DNA of 64,000 nucleotides from Diphasiastrum complanatum (taxonomy: Eukaryota; Streptophyta; Lycopodiopsida; Lycopodiales; Lycopodiaceae), in NCBI GenBank assembly GCA_029204225.1, contig CM055098.1, positions 23,499,367-23,563,366 on the forward strand, written 5' to 3'. Position numbers and translations under genes: made by a program. The stretch's first letter is position 1; each line of letters starts with the position of its first letter. The notes beneath the pieces are model-generated. The model searched no databases. It was given only the letters and a program-made list of their open reading frames with translations, and was not told where the DNA came from. Below, in pieces: positions 18,170-32,733 of this stretch.

Positions 18170-18883
18170 GTATGCTCACCCATTTGCATCACATTAAAGA
18201 ACCAAGAGCATATCTTCCATTTAATCTACGATTTTTTCGCTGATTTTATCTTTTTCTGATACTCTTCAAATGTAACCATCTCAAATTCTTGCCAATTTGC
18301 CAAATTTCATTTTTTTCTGTTGATTTTATCCTGCCATGTTTTAAATCGACACCATTCATGGCTTTGCTCAGCTTTATTTACTAGTGTCAACTTTCCATGG
18401 CAATTCCATATGTAGATCCACATTAAAGTGATATACTTTTTGACTGTAAGCTACACTTGTACATTTTAGAAAGTAGAAGACCTAAATGTTTTTTTGCATT
18501 TACAACCATCATGAACCCTTGGTGACACGTGGTGAGTTGGTGTATCGTGCTTGAGTTGGTGGGCTAGCTCTGTTGAAATATAATGTCTATTTTGCCCCTT
18601 AAGGCTTTTATACTTGTAACTTGTAAGTTGTGCATAAGACATGGGGGTAAAACATTTCATGTACATAGTGCACCCCGCTTGTGCTAATTAGGCAAGTAAT
18701 GACAAGTAGGTTAAAGACCCATGTGTGGTCTAGAGCTAGAATTAGAAAGACACCACCTCTATACATTACATGCTATATGTGGCCCTTGGTTTGGAGGGGT
18801 TTCCACGCCCTACTGCTCCTTTACTAATCATTCAAGTTGTGTGAGCTTTGAGATACTCCATAGCTAGGCCTTGGATTTTGTCA

Positions 18884-18895
18884 TGGTATCAGAGC
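18884..18895 (+). promoter_or_regulatory. Copia primer-binding site
   Basis: TGGTATCAGAGC, complementary to the 3' end of initiator tRNA-Met, directly after the CA that ends the LTR. Confidence 0.8.
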
Positions 18896-19291
18896 AGGTT
18901 ATGTTGCATGTGGTGTAGTGAAAGCTTGGACTTGTCTTGATCGGATTCCTGCCATTCCTAGCGAGTAGCTCATCTTTGAGGAGGGCGCACTTTCTGTAGG
19001 GGCATCTGATCTCTATGCTATCTGCATGGTTGGACTACTATTGGCAAGGGGAGTATTGTGATCCTAAAACTTTCTAATTTGGGAGAATTTTTTGAGTTTT
19101 CTGGGACAGCCAGGGCTGTAGGAGGGTGCTTTCTACAGTGATAACTTCAGTGAAAGTTTTGAGTGGATCTTGGACAAGGGCTAGGACAGCCATACAGGGG
19201 GATAGTTTCAAATCTAGAAGCTGAGGGTTATTGAGCAAGTGGCTGCATACCCTAGTTGGGTGAAAACTTTGTGTTTTATTTCTATCCAGCT

Positions 19292-19985
19292 ATGTCTAGT
19301 CTTGCAGAGAGCATGCTGAGTGAAGCCAGCCGGCTTGATGGCACTAACTTTAGCATTTGGAAATTCAAGGTCAAGAACAATTTGGAAGATAAAGAATGCT
19401 GGAAGCTTGTGACAGGTGAGGAGCATGTTCCAACATCAGAACTTGAGCTCAAGGATTATAGCAAGAGAGGGGAAAGGGCACACAGGATCATCAACATGTC
19501 AGTGAGGGATAATGTGATTCCTCTAATCAGGTTAGCCAAAGGGCCTGTAGATGCTTGGCACATTCTTTGTGCATTGTATGAGAACAACAAGTACAACTAG
19601 GCTTCTCTACTTGAAGAACAAGCTGTATACTCTCAAGATGGAGACAGGGGAGACAATTACTGATCATCTTACTAAGATTCAGGATCTTAGATATCAGCTT
19701 TCTGTGCTTGGAGAGGCTATTGCTGACAAAGACTTGGTGCCAATAGTTCTAAATAGCTTGTCATATGCTTATCAGAACTTTGTGATGATGATATTTGTAA
19801 GGGACAAAATCCCTACCTATGAAGAGGTATATGGTCTCTTGTTACAGGAGGAGATGAGGAGAGTTAATCTCTCCAAGAGGGAGGATTTCCAGGAACATGC
19901 CTTTGCTTCTAAGAAGAAGCAAAATTTAGCCAAGGACAAGAAGATAAAATGGAACCTACATGAAGCCTTCCAGAGGATAAGATAA
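19292..19985 (+). pseudogene. Copia gag, frameshifted
   Basis: Begins MSSLAESMLSEA. It contains the copia gag signature LDGTNFSIWKFKVKNNL and AWHILCALYEN. A TAG at about 19598 follows an indel, and the second half continues in another frame (LYLKNKLYTLKM, ITDHLTKIQDL, YEEVYGLLLQEE). This corresponds to the Retrotran_gag_2/UBN2 type of domain. No CCHC knuckle is reached before the reading ends at 19985. Confidence 0.85.
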
Positions 19986-22900
19986 TGTCAGTGAACCTAA
20001 TTAAAATGGATAAGGAGGGATTATAGTGCACCCTCCTACAAGAGGCCCCCCACTCCAATATCGTATGTATTCCAATTGGCGTCAATTTTAAAGTTTGAGT
20101 TTGCAAATTTCACTTCTAGAAGGGAAAAATAGATCTCAAGGATCAAGGAACAACATGAAAAACAAGATCCAATCACATATGTACGAATAGATTGCAAGGC
20201 TGAAAAAACAAAAGACCTCTTTTGATCAGAAACATAGCTGCAGAAACGTTATGAACACGTTCAATAGATTTTGATATCAATGAAGCATAGAAGGCCATAA
20301 ATAAAGAGACAATAGCATTTCCTTCTACAAAGAAGGCTGAAATACATCATATATGATCAATCATGCATAGTTGCAGCCCATGATTCGGATCATGTTTTGT
20401 GAATTCCCAATTAGTGTTTCCTTAAACGTGCCCCAAATTTTTTTTTTTTGGTTTTCTTATTTCTTTTGGGTTTTATGAAGGGTTTAGGGTTTATTGCATT
20501 AGTGTTTAAGAAAATCTGTTTTTTATGTTTAAAAATGTATTTAGTGGTTTTTTTTTTTCTTGTTAGTTAATAAATAAATAAATAAAATGTGCTCTGGACA
20601 GCGACCCGCTCTCTGGAGTGCTAGTGATCCGGGACGTTCTGGATTGGTGTCGCAGCAGCTTGGAATCTGTTGCAATGATGGATCAATGGGTAAAGCCTTA
20701 CATGCAATAGCAATGAATTCTCCCTTAAGAGCTCAAGCAATACCAAATCAATAAGCTAAGAAATGAGTGTTCCTAGTGCCTACCTATAGTCCCTTGAAGA
20801 ATCTAAAAGCAAGATTCAAATAATCAAAGGAGGCAAAGCTTTGGAGGGAAAATAGTGCATCCTTCTCCAAGATTCTCACTGCAGATAATTTAGTACTAAA
20901 GTTGTTGGGCCGTTGGCCAACATGAACAAAAAAAAGGTGCCCTCGGATCTATACATGAATAGAAGGACCTGTGGCCAACATAATGAATAAAACGGAAATT
21001 TTGAATGTTTTGGGATGTGATGTTTCAAACCTAAATGTCTGAGGCATATACGAAGCTATCTGCTGTAAAACTACCCTAAACATTCCATCTTAATGTGGTG
21101 TAAAATAAGTTTTTTTTTTCCGTGAATATGCTGCTAACTTTTAGACTTCCTGTCAAACGTGCATACACATTTGCAATGAAGGTTGCAAGTCTTTGTTGGA
21201 AACTATCGATTGAATCAAGGTTTTATTATGCTAGTAGACTTGCATTGATTTACAGGCTCAAATTCATGAATATTCAAAGTAATAATTGTTCACAAACACA
21301 CACAAAGTAAAAGCATCATGAATTCTGTCATATATGCAGCAAGCTCAAATCACAAAGCAAGATTAGAATCTTGATTTTTGAGAATAGCTCTGTACCAGCT
21401 TTCATGACCCCGAGATCTTTGCACCAGTATCAAGTTACGCACAAAATAAGAAATTATATAGGTAACTTGTTACCCAACTATTGAATCTGTCTAGATTCCT
21501 TCAACCCTACCATGAAACTAATGAGACTGCAGCACCCCCCCCAAGCTATGATCAAGACTCCAGATACTGGCGTCCCATACCACCATTGATATTCCTAGCA
21601 AGCTTATGGTAGAGAATCTTCCTTGCATAATACGTGCACAACAGCCACCACTCTCAGGCAAAATGAATAGCACTAGAGACCTCCCACCCCTATTTTTACA
21701 TCCCTGACAGACACTCTCCCATGCACACATTACCCTGAGGCATATTACAAGTGCCAGCTGCGCACACAAGCACGTGATAATTTCTATCAAGAGTTCCACT
21801 TCTAGCAATCATTTGGTTGGAGCCCTGGATCATTTGTTATGTACCCCAACTAAGTACATGATGTTAGATTTCATTCAGTAATAGCTGACCTTGTCATTAA
21901 ACATCTATATGCCTGTGATCTGCAACTACTCTTGAATGCTGAAAGGCATGATTAGGAAAGACAATGCATTTATATCATGCCATGAACAGTAAAGCTTATA
22001 TTGTGGCATGGGAATTTCTGAATTGTGCATCTTTTCTGCTACGTTCGAGTTTGATCTAGAGCTAAAGTTGATATCTTTGAATAACAATCAGGCTGACATC
22101 GTAAAACTTTGGTTTACTTTGCATTGAGCTTAGTACTAGATAGACCTGTGTGTTTTTTCATGGATTTGTAGCCTCCATTTTTAGCTATTTATGCTCAGTT
22201 GTATGCCACTTCACATACATAGGGAGGTTGGGCACCTTGGGAGAGGTCTTACACCATAGGCTGGATGGTGTGTACTGGTGTAGCTTTTTGTAGTTACACA
22301 ACAACAATTGACAAAGGCATTTCTCCAAGGTCGTAAGCAGTTTTATGGGTCAACAGTGTCTAAATCTTGAACTCGGGTGAAGCTCTAGTGACCTTTTGGC
22401 AGTTCTCGGCTTGTTTGGATCCTAAAGCTGGGAGGCGAATCTGCAAGCTCGTATGGTGGGTGCACACATGCACTTGATACAGAGTCCTTGTATTGAGATC
22501 AAGGAAGCCAATTTGACTGTCAGATAAACACGATGCCAAGGCCCCAAATTAGGTCTCAGAAGGTAGCAAATAAATGCATTCATGCCATAAATTGACTGTG
22601 CAAAGAAACCCATGCAGCACAAGTGATGCCCTTACAAGAGTCTCATGCCCCTCATTCTTGATAGACGGACTTGGCAAATTTTGTGATGCTATCATTTGAG
22701 ATGTCACTAAGAAGTTTTACATTTCATAATTTGTTAGTGGTGCTAATTTTGACTTTGCTGTCTCTGAACTTGCTTGTTCTCGACAGAAATTAGCTAAGAT
22801 CATGTGCGTGAGACCTCAATCCAATGCATATTTAGCGTGTGGAAATGCTATAAATGGCTGTAACTTATCTGCATACTTCAACTATGGTTGATCATGCTCT

Positions 22901-23134
22901 GATCTTACTATCACAACTTCTAGGCTGATTCACCATAATTAATAATTCTTGAGATGTTTTGTTTTTCATCTGCTCAGCATGGCAGTAACACGTTATTCTA
23001 GAGGCACCAAAGTTTACCAGTTAACTTGCTGGAAGCAATTAATTATGCAGATATGATCAATGCATTATACTTAGTTCTTCATCAATCTTTTATTGTTAGA
23101 GTAGACTTTCTTAATTTTCCCTTAAAATGGACAG
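19986..23134 (+). other. Dynein intron 2 remainder, no gene seen
   Basis: About 3.1 kb of AT-rich intron with short homopolymers and an ATAA microsatellite near 20567-20585. No recognisable coding or mobile-element protein signal was found on either strand. Small ORFs here look random. Confidence 0.6.
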
Positions 23135-23315
23135 TGTTGATCCATCATTTGAAGAGCTTCAGGCAGACCTGTTGGAGGTCTTGGATTTTGTTGTTTCTCA
23201 AGGTTCTGGATTTCTTCGTGTTGATGCTGAGAAAGTAGAACCCTCACAAAGAATGCTTCTTGCTGTGACTGAAGAGGACGAGCTTGTGAAAGTGGCAAAA
23301 GTTCACATAAGGCAG
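23135..23315 (+). CDS. Axonemal dynein heavy chain, exon 3
   Basis: Acceptor AATGGACAG, donor GGCAG/GTGC. The first base completes the Ser codon split after exon 2, and 60 codons follow. VDPSFEELQADLLEVLDFVV and VKVAKVHIRQ match the conserved dynein tail pattern (FxPSLxE...V...K..I). The split-codon fit supports a direct exon 2 to exon 3 joint. Confidence 0.85.
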
Positions 23316-24418
23316 GTGCTTTTCTAGCATGCAAGTGTTTCTCTCCATTCTCTTATCTTATCCCTTCCTTTCATTTCCAATTTGCTTTTTTTGTCATTTT
23401 AACCTGACTATGAGACACGTCGTTTGGATTCTCAGTTGTATATCGGAGGTGCTGATATTCATGTTGTACTGTTCCGCTTCCAGCTGTGTAAGACAGTTCT
23501 TATAAGCTTTTCAAAGAATGTTCTTTTGATTTTGGTTATAGGCCAAATATTAAGGTGAGTCATATGTGAAATAAGTTGCCACTGTGTGACATTGTTTGTT
23601 TCGGAAATGATACTGTCTGGGTACTTACAGAAAGATATTAGATTCTGCTAGTCATAGTTACAGCAAATCTCAAATCAAAAGGTTTTGAATCTTCATATCT
23701 CGTTCTACTCCCAGCTGAAACTATTTACAAAAGTTTTAATATAAAGTCATTTAACGCTACATGCTTTGGGCTTCAGTGTGTGTGGGAGGTACCCCTAAGG
23801 TGCCCTTTGAAAAATTAATGTTAAAATGCTCAATTCCTAATTCTAGACAAAAACTTCTTTGGGTACTTTTCTCAATTTGAATCTTTCACAAAATGTTCAG
23901 AGCCTCAAATTTTAGCGAGAATCTTGATTTCAAGTTGGTGGTGACTGTGCCACTAATTTAGTTTCTCGGTGAGCAAGGGATGATTTTTAAAGGATAAGTG
24001 TTACTCCCTTAAATTTATCCAAAATTTGAATGTGAGAACACACTGACAAAACTAAACTCGCTGCAGTGAACTTTATGAGTTACATTTACATCTGCCTCTA
24101 TTTGTTGGAAAACATTGTGAAATAGTTTGTCACTTTATACCTCGTTAGTGTGGAAGTGAACACATTGAGACAGCTAAATCTAAGTACTAATGATTTCTAT
24201 CCTCAATTTTGAGGTGATTAGTATGAAGATATATTTTGTTTCTGATTGTGATTCTTCCTCAGATTCTAGACTCTTTTTTGAAATATTCCGGGCTTGTCCT
24301 TTTCCATTTCATTTCTTTGTTCGCTTAAGCCCAAAATCTTCTGTACAGTTTACTGAAAAGCTAAAGTGATTTTCAAAGTTCAAGCTATAAGTAGCGCTAA
24401 TAGTAATATCACCTGCAG

Positions 24419-24706
24419 GTGGTCCACCTGAATAGAAATGAGCCTAAAGGTCTCATGCATTATTTCAAGCCTTTTGAAGATTTAGCCAACATGGATCCAG
24501 AATCATTTGCCACAGAATTTAAGCTGCAAAACAAACCTCTTCAAGAGTATGAGGACACACTGAACAAGTTTCAAGCAAGGGCAATAGAGGCTGAAACATC
24601 AAGTGAAAATGTTGTTGATTGTGGGTTTGTTAGGGTTCGTTGCCAAGAGTTCAAAGACATTCTGATTGAGAAAGCTAAACATGTGTCTTTGCTACTGAAA
24701 GTTCAG
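24419..24706 (+). CDS. Axonemal dynein heavy chain, exon 4
   Basis: Acceptor ACCTGCAG, donor GTTCAG/GTAGTC; 96 codons in phase 0. YFKPFEDLANMDPESFATEF, LQEYEDTLNKFQ and GFVRVRCQEFKDIL follow the inner-arm dynein pattern Y..Y..L......V..F....LxEYxKxIxKF and the later F.....C..L...L. Position corresponds to the stem just before the linker. Confidence 0.9.
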
Positions 24707-24988
24707 GTAGTCCATTTGGTCAAGTTTTTTGTAACAAGTGCTCGAGCTAGCCTGAATTTATTACCTAAGCAAACTAATCGGCTAGGCCAACTGATGGGCA
24801 TCAGGTCATTGGATCTTATGAAGTCATGTTTTTTACTTAAGACCGGTGATTAGTCCTTACAATGCTTAGCTAAGCAACACAAGACATATCAGAGAGATTG
24901 AGGTAACTAGATGGAGTCTCCGAGAAATTTCATTTGTGAGCGATTGACTATTCAGGCTAAAATAAAGATCTGATAAACTTCCATACAG

Positions 24989-25101
24989 GTACTTGGTCAA
25001 ATGACTGCAGCAAATGTGGGTGTTATTGGACGTAGTGAGCATATATCAAGAGAGATCACAAAAATGCCGACAAATTCGGATGAAGCTGTTTCCTTGCGCA
25101 A
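24989..25101 (+). CDS. Axonemal dynein heavy chain, exon 5
   Basis: Acceptor CATACAG, donor GCGCAA/GTAAGT; 113 nt ending with two bases of a Lys codon. ISREITKMPTNSDEAVSLR matches the dynein consensus I...ITxxPxxTEELxxL. Confidence 0.85.
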
Positions 25102-25364
25102 GTAAGTGCAAAATTATGAACTGTTATGTGGAAGGTGTCCAATTGTCCAATAGATCATGAAGGAACATTTCAATTTTTTTGGTGTTACTTTCCACTTGTA
25201 AAAGAAATGTACATGTGTTGGGTGCACCATTTTCATTAGGTTGTAAGCTGTACTATGGCACACAAAACCTTATCTGATGTCAAGACCACATCCAGTATTC
25301 TATATATGAAGACTGAGACTAGTTGCCTGAATGTGCACTAGAGACTAATTAGTCTTTTTTGTAG

Positions 25365-25622
25365 GTTTCTTGTTGCATGTCCGAATGAGCTAGCAGTCTT
25401 AGAGAAAATTTTGGTGGGGAGCAAGCAAAAAGATGAGTTTCTGGAGCGCTATATGTTTAATATACCTGAGACTGATTTTCGAATAATGTTGACTGCATAT
25501 GAATGGCCTAAACGAGTTCGTGCAGTGATTGAGGTACACACGAAAAGAATACAAGAAGAGTATGAGCACTACGAAAATCAGCTCAAACAACGACGGACGG
25601 ATTTTGCTTCTGTTTTAGAAAG
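25365..25622 (+). CDS. Axonemal dynein heavy chain, exon 6
   Basis: Acceptor TTTTGTAG; donor GAAAG/GTCTTT. It continues the Lys codon of exon 5 and ends with two bases of an Arg codon. FMFNIPETDFRIMLTAYEWP-type sequence (here RYMFNIPETDFRIML) and a long charged helix (KRIQEEYEHYENQLKQRR) precede the linker domain. Confidence 0.85.
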
Positions 25623-25803
25623 GTCTTTTCTTTCCTTAAGTAGGAGTACTACCTACATTCACTGATCTCATAATCAGGATAATTTATGAAAGGTTCATAT
25701 GAAATTTGAAATTGGCTAAACTTCTGAATATAGCTTTGATATTGTCCTAATTGCCTAATAGGTCAATCTTCGCATTTTTATTTCTAAGATATTTCATTTA
25801 CAT

Positions 25804-26385
25804 GGTCCACGACGATCGACTCTCATTGATCGAGATACCAACTTCACTTCTAGTTTCTGGACAGTATGATGTGTATCTTTGGATGTCAAGATACTTATGG
25901 GTACTGCTTACCATTCGTCTGCTGATGGTCGGTCTGAGGTCATTAACCAGGTCTTGGAGGATGATTTACATCATTATGTTTCTCCTACTGGTCAACATTT
26001 ATGTTTGGCTAAGTATAGGTATAATAGTTGTGTTAGCTCCAACACAAGTGTATCTCTTTTCCTACTAGCTCATGGCTATTTGCCGATTCTACTTAGGTAT
26101 ACATGTTTGGCCTGATGATGCAGCTGCTACTATTTCCTCTTATCTTTCTGGTGCTCGCAAGATTATTTCCCATGCTGCTACTCACTTACAACAGATTCAG
26201 CAGAGGTATAAGTCTGCTACTGATCGTACGTATCGCTTGAGCTACCTCCTACCACCTGGGCATGTGATATTTTTCATGTCCTACTAGATGTTGCTATTGA
26301 GGATGACACTCCTCGAGATTCTAGTTTTTCTGTTGATCCAAAGCTTTTTGCATGTTTACCTGCTATGATTTTACAGGTCAGATGC
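25804..26385 (+). pseudogene. Ty3/gypsy integrase fragment
   Basis: Frameshifted pieces of an integrase core: DRLSLIDRDTNFTSSFW across frames, then MGTAYHSSADGRSEVINQVLE (the SxxHPQxDGQxE-type block, with HSSADGRSE), CLAKYRYNS and LAHGYLPI. A downstream helix has HLQQIQQRYKSATD. The first half of the pol gene and the LTRs are absent. It abuts LINE I at about 26388. Confidence 0.85.
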
Positions 26386-26389
26386 TAAC

Positions 26390-28432
<2,043 letters not shown>

Positions 28433-28443
28433 TATTATTTTCC

Positions 28444-28457
28444 ATGCCAAAAGGCAT
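28444..28457 (-). promoter_or_regulatory. LINE J 3'-terminal hairpin
   Basis: ATGCC and GGCAT around TTTT on the minus strand, followed by GGAAAATAATAAAG and then (CT)n. Same position as the hairpins at 8784, 33598, 39610, 46677 and 50246. Confidence 0.75.
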
Positions 28458-28601
28458 ATAAGACTAGTAAATGTACATGTCAAGTATGTGGTAACCATAG
28501 GAGCGTATGAAACGTCTCCAAAACAGTAACAAAGTAGCAGTTTAGAGCTAAAGCTATAAACTGAAATAGATGTGATGCTATTAGAAACATACTGCTAACA
28601 G

Positions 28602-31321
28602 TCATGAGTGAGATATGACGTTATCATCTAGTCCTGTCCTGCTGGTGCTGATGATATAGAAGGATGTAATACGGCCTGTGGCATGAAGGGCCATTGGTGG
28701 TCTCTGACGTCGTCTGAGAGGATGAAGAGGTCTCCTCGTGATAGGTCGAGTAGCTCGTGCTGCAACATGGGTATGTGTGGGACGTTGTCTCTGGTCTCTG
28801 TGGGCAAGTAGGTCATCATCATCATCGTCACCGTCATCAAAACGTCCTCTCCTCCTGGAGAAGAAAGAAGTTATCTGAGGCTGAGAAACCTGACTCGGTT
28901 GGGCTGTTTGATACAAATCCTGTCGTAATATAAACATCTCTCGTATCATGAGTGCCGCGCATCGGGAATCCTCATAAGCTATGAGCGATCGTAAAGTGAC
29001 GGGTGTGTCTCGGAACAAACAGTGGTATCTCCCTCTGATCTCGTAATATACCGGGCACCTAAAGATAAAGTGCTCCTCTGACTCCACCTCCTCTAAAGAG
29101 CATAACTGGCAAATCCGCTCCTCTCTCGGGGTACCCTGGAATCTACCAGTCTCAATAGCCAACTGATGTGATGATACACGGAGCTGTCCCAATGTAAATA
29201 TGAGGCAATGTGATAGTCTCGAGTCCAAATAATGCGGTAAGACCGGGACCCCTGCTATGTCAAGCTCAATAAAATGAGTCCAGTAGTAGCCGGGTTTCAC
29301 CCCAAGCTGTCGCCCCCAAGTGCGGTCGAGATATGCCCGATATAAGATGCGCCTGATATACTGATGAGTACCTGAGGGGAGCTCTGTAATGGAGATACCA
29401 AATGACTCAAGGAGGAAATGGGATGCCTGAGAGAACCACGATAGTCGATAGCCCTGGTCATGAAGAAAGTGTGAGGAGACCAGTGCTGTCTGTGTATATC
29501 TCATATCCTCATCGAGCAGAGCCTGGATTCTTTGAATGTATGTGATAAGCTGGAATGCGGCATATATCTGAATGGGTGGAACGGCAAACTCTGCAAGAAG
29601 GATCTCATGTGGAACCGAGGGCTTCGCCCGAATCATACGGGCTAACATGGTGGTCTGCAATCGTGAAATGCTGGCCCAGTGTGATGAAGGGAGGCCGGTG
29701 CACCATGTCTCTGCTGCATATAAGGCTGTGGGGGTGACAATAGTATCAAAGAGTCTACACTTACTGCGAACATCTCGGATGAGCTTCCTGAAACAGAACC
29801 GCTCAAGCTGAACAAGAGAGGAATGCCCCTTCCCAAGTCGGGTGGTGGCAGCTTGCCGCATGCTGAAGGTAGGACCAGAGAAGAGTATCCCCAAATAGGT
29901 ATAAGAGGAAACTACCTCTAAGGCCTGTCCATCTAAGATGAGCTCCTGGCGCTGCATGAAGGCTCGAGAAGTGTTGAAGACCATAACCTTGGTCTTCGCA
30001 GTGTTCACCCCCAACCCCCATCTGGTACAAAATCCCTGTAAACAATCCAGCTGCCTCTGCAGACCCTCTCTGGTCGGGGATACTAGTACTACATCATCCG
30101 CATAAAGGAGAATAGCAATCAGAATGGTGCCAAGTCTACAGCCACCCCCGCCACACTGTGAGATGACTTGCTCTAACTCATCAATATACAATCCAAAGAG
30201 AACCGGTGAAAGAGAGCACCCCTGTTTCACCCCAATGGTGCTCCAAATGTGATCAGATAAGCCACTGCTATGTCGGAAACATCCCAAGACCTTCTCATAA
30301 AGAGCCATCACTGCTAAAACAATATCTGTGGAGAAACCAAGGTCACGAAGTCTCTGAATGAGCAGGGAGCGTGGTACAGAATCGAAGGCTTTGCTGAAAT
30401 CTACAAAATAGCAGTAAACCCTCTCTTTCCTGTACTTAGCTTCCTCGATCAAGGCTCGAAGTGTAAAAATATGGTCAGTGGTAGAATAATGAGATCGGAA
30501 ACCTGCCTGCCCCAATGCATGTAATCTCCGAGCTTCCGCCTCTGAACTCACTGCAAACTGGAGTATGGTACCATAGAGCTTCGTGAGAACATGTCCGATC
30601 ATGATAGTGCGGTAATTACCAGGGATCATGGGATCACCATTTTTATGAATAGGGTGGATGATGTTGGTGCACCAGGATGAGGGGAAACCAGAGACAACGG
30701 CGGAATTGAGGAGAGTGGCTAGTGTGGGAGCAAGGAGGTCAGAAGCATGGGTTAGGAGTTCAGATTCAAGGTCTTCGATATCTCTTGCTTTATGGGACTT
30801 CATTCTCTTGATGGCCGTAAGTACCATGTCAGATGTGAAGAAGGTGAACTCAGAGGGGCGTGGGGAGATAGAGATGGGTGCGTCAGTGGGTATGGTATAT
30901 AGAAGGACGAAGACTCTGGAGGAAAATAACAGGCCGCCACAAAGAGGTCCCTGTCCAATCCAATATCCTGCCCAGTAATATGAATCCATATATACCGTGC
31001 ATGCTCGTCGTGTCTGATGAACTCAATGCTCGGATGATGAGACTCTCTGTATAAACATGCAACACCTCCAGATCCACAACCGCTAGCTGATCTAGTCTCA
31101 AGTCTGTACACGGAATCCCATCTGTATCCTGGAATCATAGGTAATCCTCTCTCCTGACTCTCATGAGTCTCCATAAAGAGCAGCAAATCTCTGTCAGTGA
31201 TGAAATCGATCAAGTCGCCAGCAATGGAGGATGAGTGTAAACCATCACAGTTCCATACTCCAATCCGGAGATGGTGTGGGTGGGGCCCCGGGGCACTCCC
31301 AAACCCGGGGACCCCAAATCC
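28602..31321 (-). pseudogene. LINE J ORF2 (deleted endonuclease, intact RT and C-terminus)
   Basis: Read after the TAG: GVPGFGS, GVWNCDG, METHESQERG and ESSSF, after which the sequence jumps to TIPTDAPISISPRP in another frame at about 30900. From there to 28602 the frame is open: FVDFSKAFDSVP, GVKQGCSLSP, YADDVVLVSP, KTKVMVFN, ICQLC...FRCP, QPQITSFF (PIP-like, 28860-28883), an acidic Asp run, a basic segment, and a terminal ITSFY. The endonuclease lacks its Asp/Asn and His motifs, so the copy cannot be autonomous. Confidence 0.85.
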
Positions 31322-31324
31322 CTA
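31288..31324 (-). promoter_or_regulatory. LINE J ORF1/ORF2 junction: in-frame TAG plus stem-loop
   Basis: TAG, GGATTT, then GGGGTCCCCGGG, loop containing GGGAGTG, and CCCGGGGCCCC. The arms form about 11 bp with one bulged T. ORF1 and ORF2 are in one frame, and there is no AUG before METHES. Confidence 0.8.
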
Positions 31325-32675
31325 GCACTGGGAGCTGCTAGGTGCGCTGTCAAGAAAACGCACTCGTCCATCTCGGTAAATGACTCGTCTGCCAGACTCA
31401 CGGGCTGCCTGAAAGGCCTTACGCCTCTCCTCTACCTGGATATATGTGAGGTCGTCGTCCATGTAGATAGTGGTACCACGTAACTTAGCTCTGCACCGCA
31501 AAGCATCTCGACGACTCTCGAGGGAGGTGAAACGAAGAATGAGTGTGGCTGCATCTCTAGTGGTCCTCCATGCGGTGTCTAACCCCTCTGTCTTGTGCCC
31601 GATAGTGATGTCGAGAAAGCGTTTAGCTTCAGCCAATGCATCCTGTGTATCTAGAACTCCACGAACTCTAATATTGTGGGATTTTTGGTCTCGAGATTTC
31701 TCTTTCGAGATGGTGGCTGAGATAACTGAGGAGATGGGAGCGCTGGGTTTGGTGCCCTTTTCCAAAACTGATGCCCAGGAAAGGGCCTCTTCGTGTTGCT
31801 TCTCAATCTTGGTTTCTAGCTCCCGTAGCATGTTGGTGGTGGATTCCGAAGCTGCGGCCTGTTTGATTCCGATGGATTGTTTGAGTGAGGCAACCTTGGA
31901 CTGCAATAGCTTCTTCTCGTTGACCAAAGAAGTAACCGTTCCTTTCAGCTGTGAAATTTCATACCGCAAAAATTGGAAATCTGCCTTGAATTGATCAATC
32001 TGCCAAGATGAGAAAAGTTCAATTGATTTAGAAGGCGTATACGGATTATTGGCTGTAGACTGTGGTGCCGTGAAGGAGGAAGAGTGAGCAATGGTAGGTG
32101 TGGGAAGAATAGGGTTAGAAGACAGAAGAGGAGCTGAATCAGGGGAGCAGCCATCAGAGAGGGGGGTGAGAGTTGTAGTAGGAGAGGGAGATGGGTCATC
32201 AAGGGTGAGGTGAAGTGGCAACGAGGGGGGGGGCTGGAATGACAATGGGGTGAGGTGAGAGATCAGCGAGGGGGTGAGGTGAGGGATCAGCGAGGGGGTG
32301 AGGTGAGGGGGGTGACAAGGAGGGTTCAGCGAGGAGGATGGGTGAGGGGGTGGCAGCTAGGAGATCAGGGAGGTCTGCGAGGGGGGGGGATGGAGCAGCG
32401 AGGGGGTTAGGGGAGGGAGCAGCGAGGGAAGGGGCAGCGAGGGGGCAAGAAGGAGCATCGAGGGAGGGGGCAGCGAGGGAAGGAGCAGCAGCGAGGGAAG
32501 GGGCAGCGAGGGGGGAAGGAGCAGCGAGGAGGTTACAGGAAGGGGCAGCGAGGGAAGGAGAAGGAGAAGGAGCAGCGAGGGAAGGAGAGGGAGCAGCGAG
32601 GGGGTTAGGGGAAGGGGCAGCGAGGGGAGGTGAGTGGTGAGTGAGGGAGGTGAGTGAGGAGGTGGCTGGGGATCG

Positions 32676-32679
<4 letters not shown>
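31322..32679 (-). CDS. LINE J ORF1
   Basis: The C-terminal 307 codons (32245-31322) are open. They include a Ser/Pro-rich stretch, YTPSKSIELFSSWQIDQF, a long coiled coil (about residues 65-145), EALSWASVLEKGTKP, SHNIRVRGVLDTQ, LILRFTS, IYMDDDLTYIQVEERRKA and VIYRDGRVRFLD. Upstream (32246-32679) is a repetitive AAPS/PLAAPS region in a shifted frame, probably from slippage in a G-run at 32226. The coiled coil, RRM-like core and CTD are complete, so the RNA-binding part may still be made. Confidence 0.8.

Positions 32680-32731
<52 letters not shown>
32680..32731. repeat. (GA)n tract between LINE J and element K
   Basis: About 25 GA units. In LINE sense it is the (CT)n that precedes LINE J and follows element K. 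Confidence 0.95.

Positions 32732-32733
<2 letters not shown>

Larger units (their letters stand above)
18571..19985 (+). mobile_element. Truncated Ty1/copia element (5' LTR, PBS, gag)
   Basis: A putative LTR (18571-18883, TG...CA) is followed immediately by TGGTATCAGAGC (18884-18895), the initiator-tRNA-Met primer site used by many copia elements. A leader and gag follow. No protease, integrase, RT or second LTR was found before exon 3, so only the 5' part remains. Confidence 0.75.
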
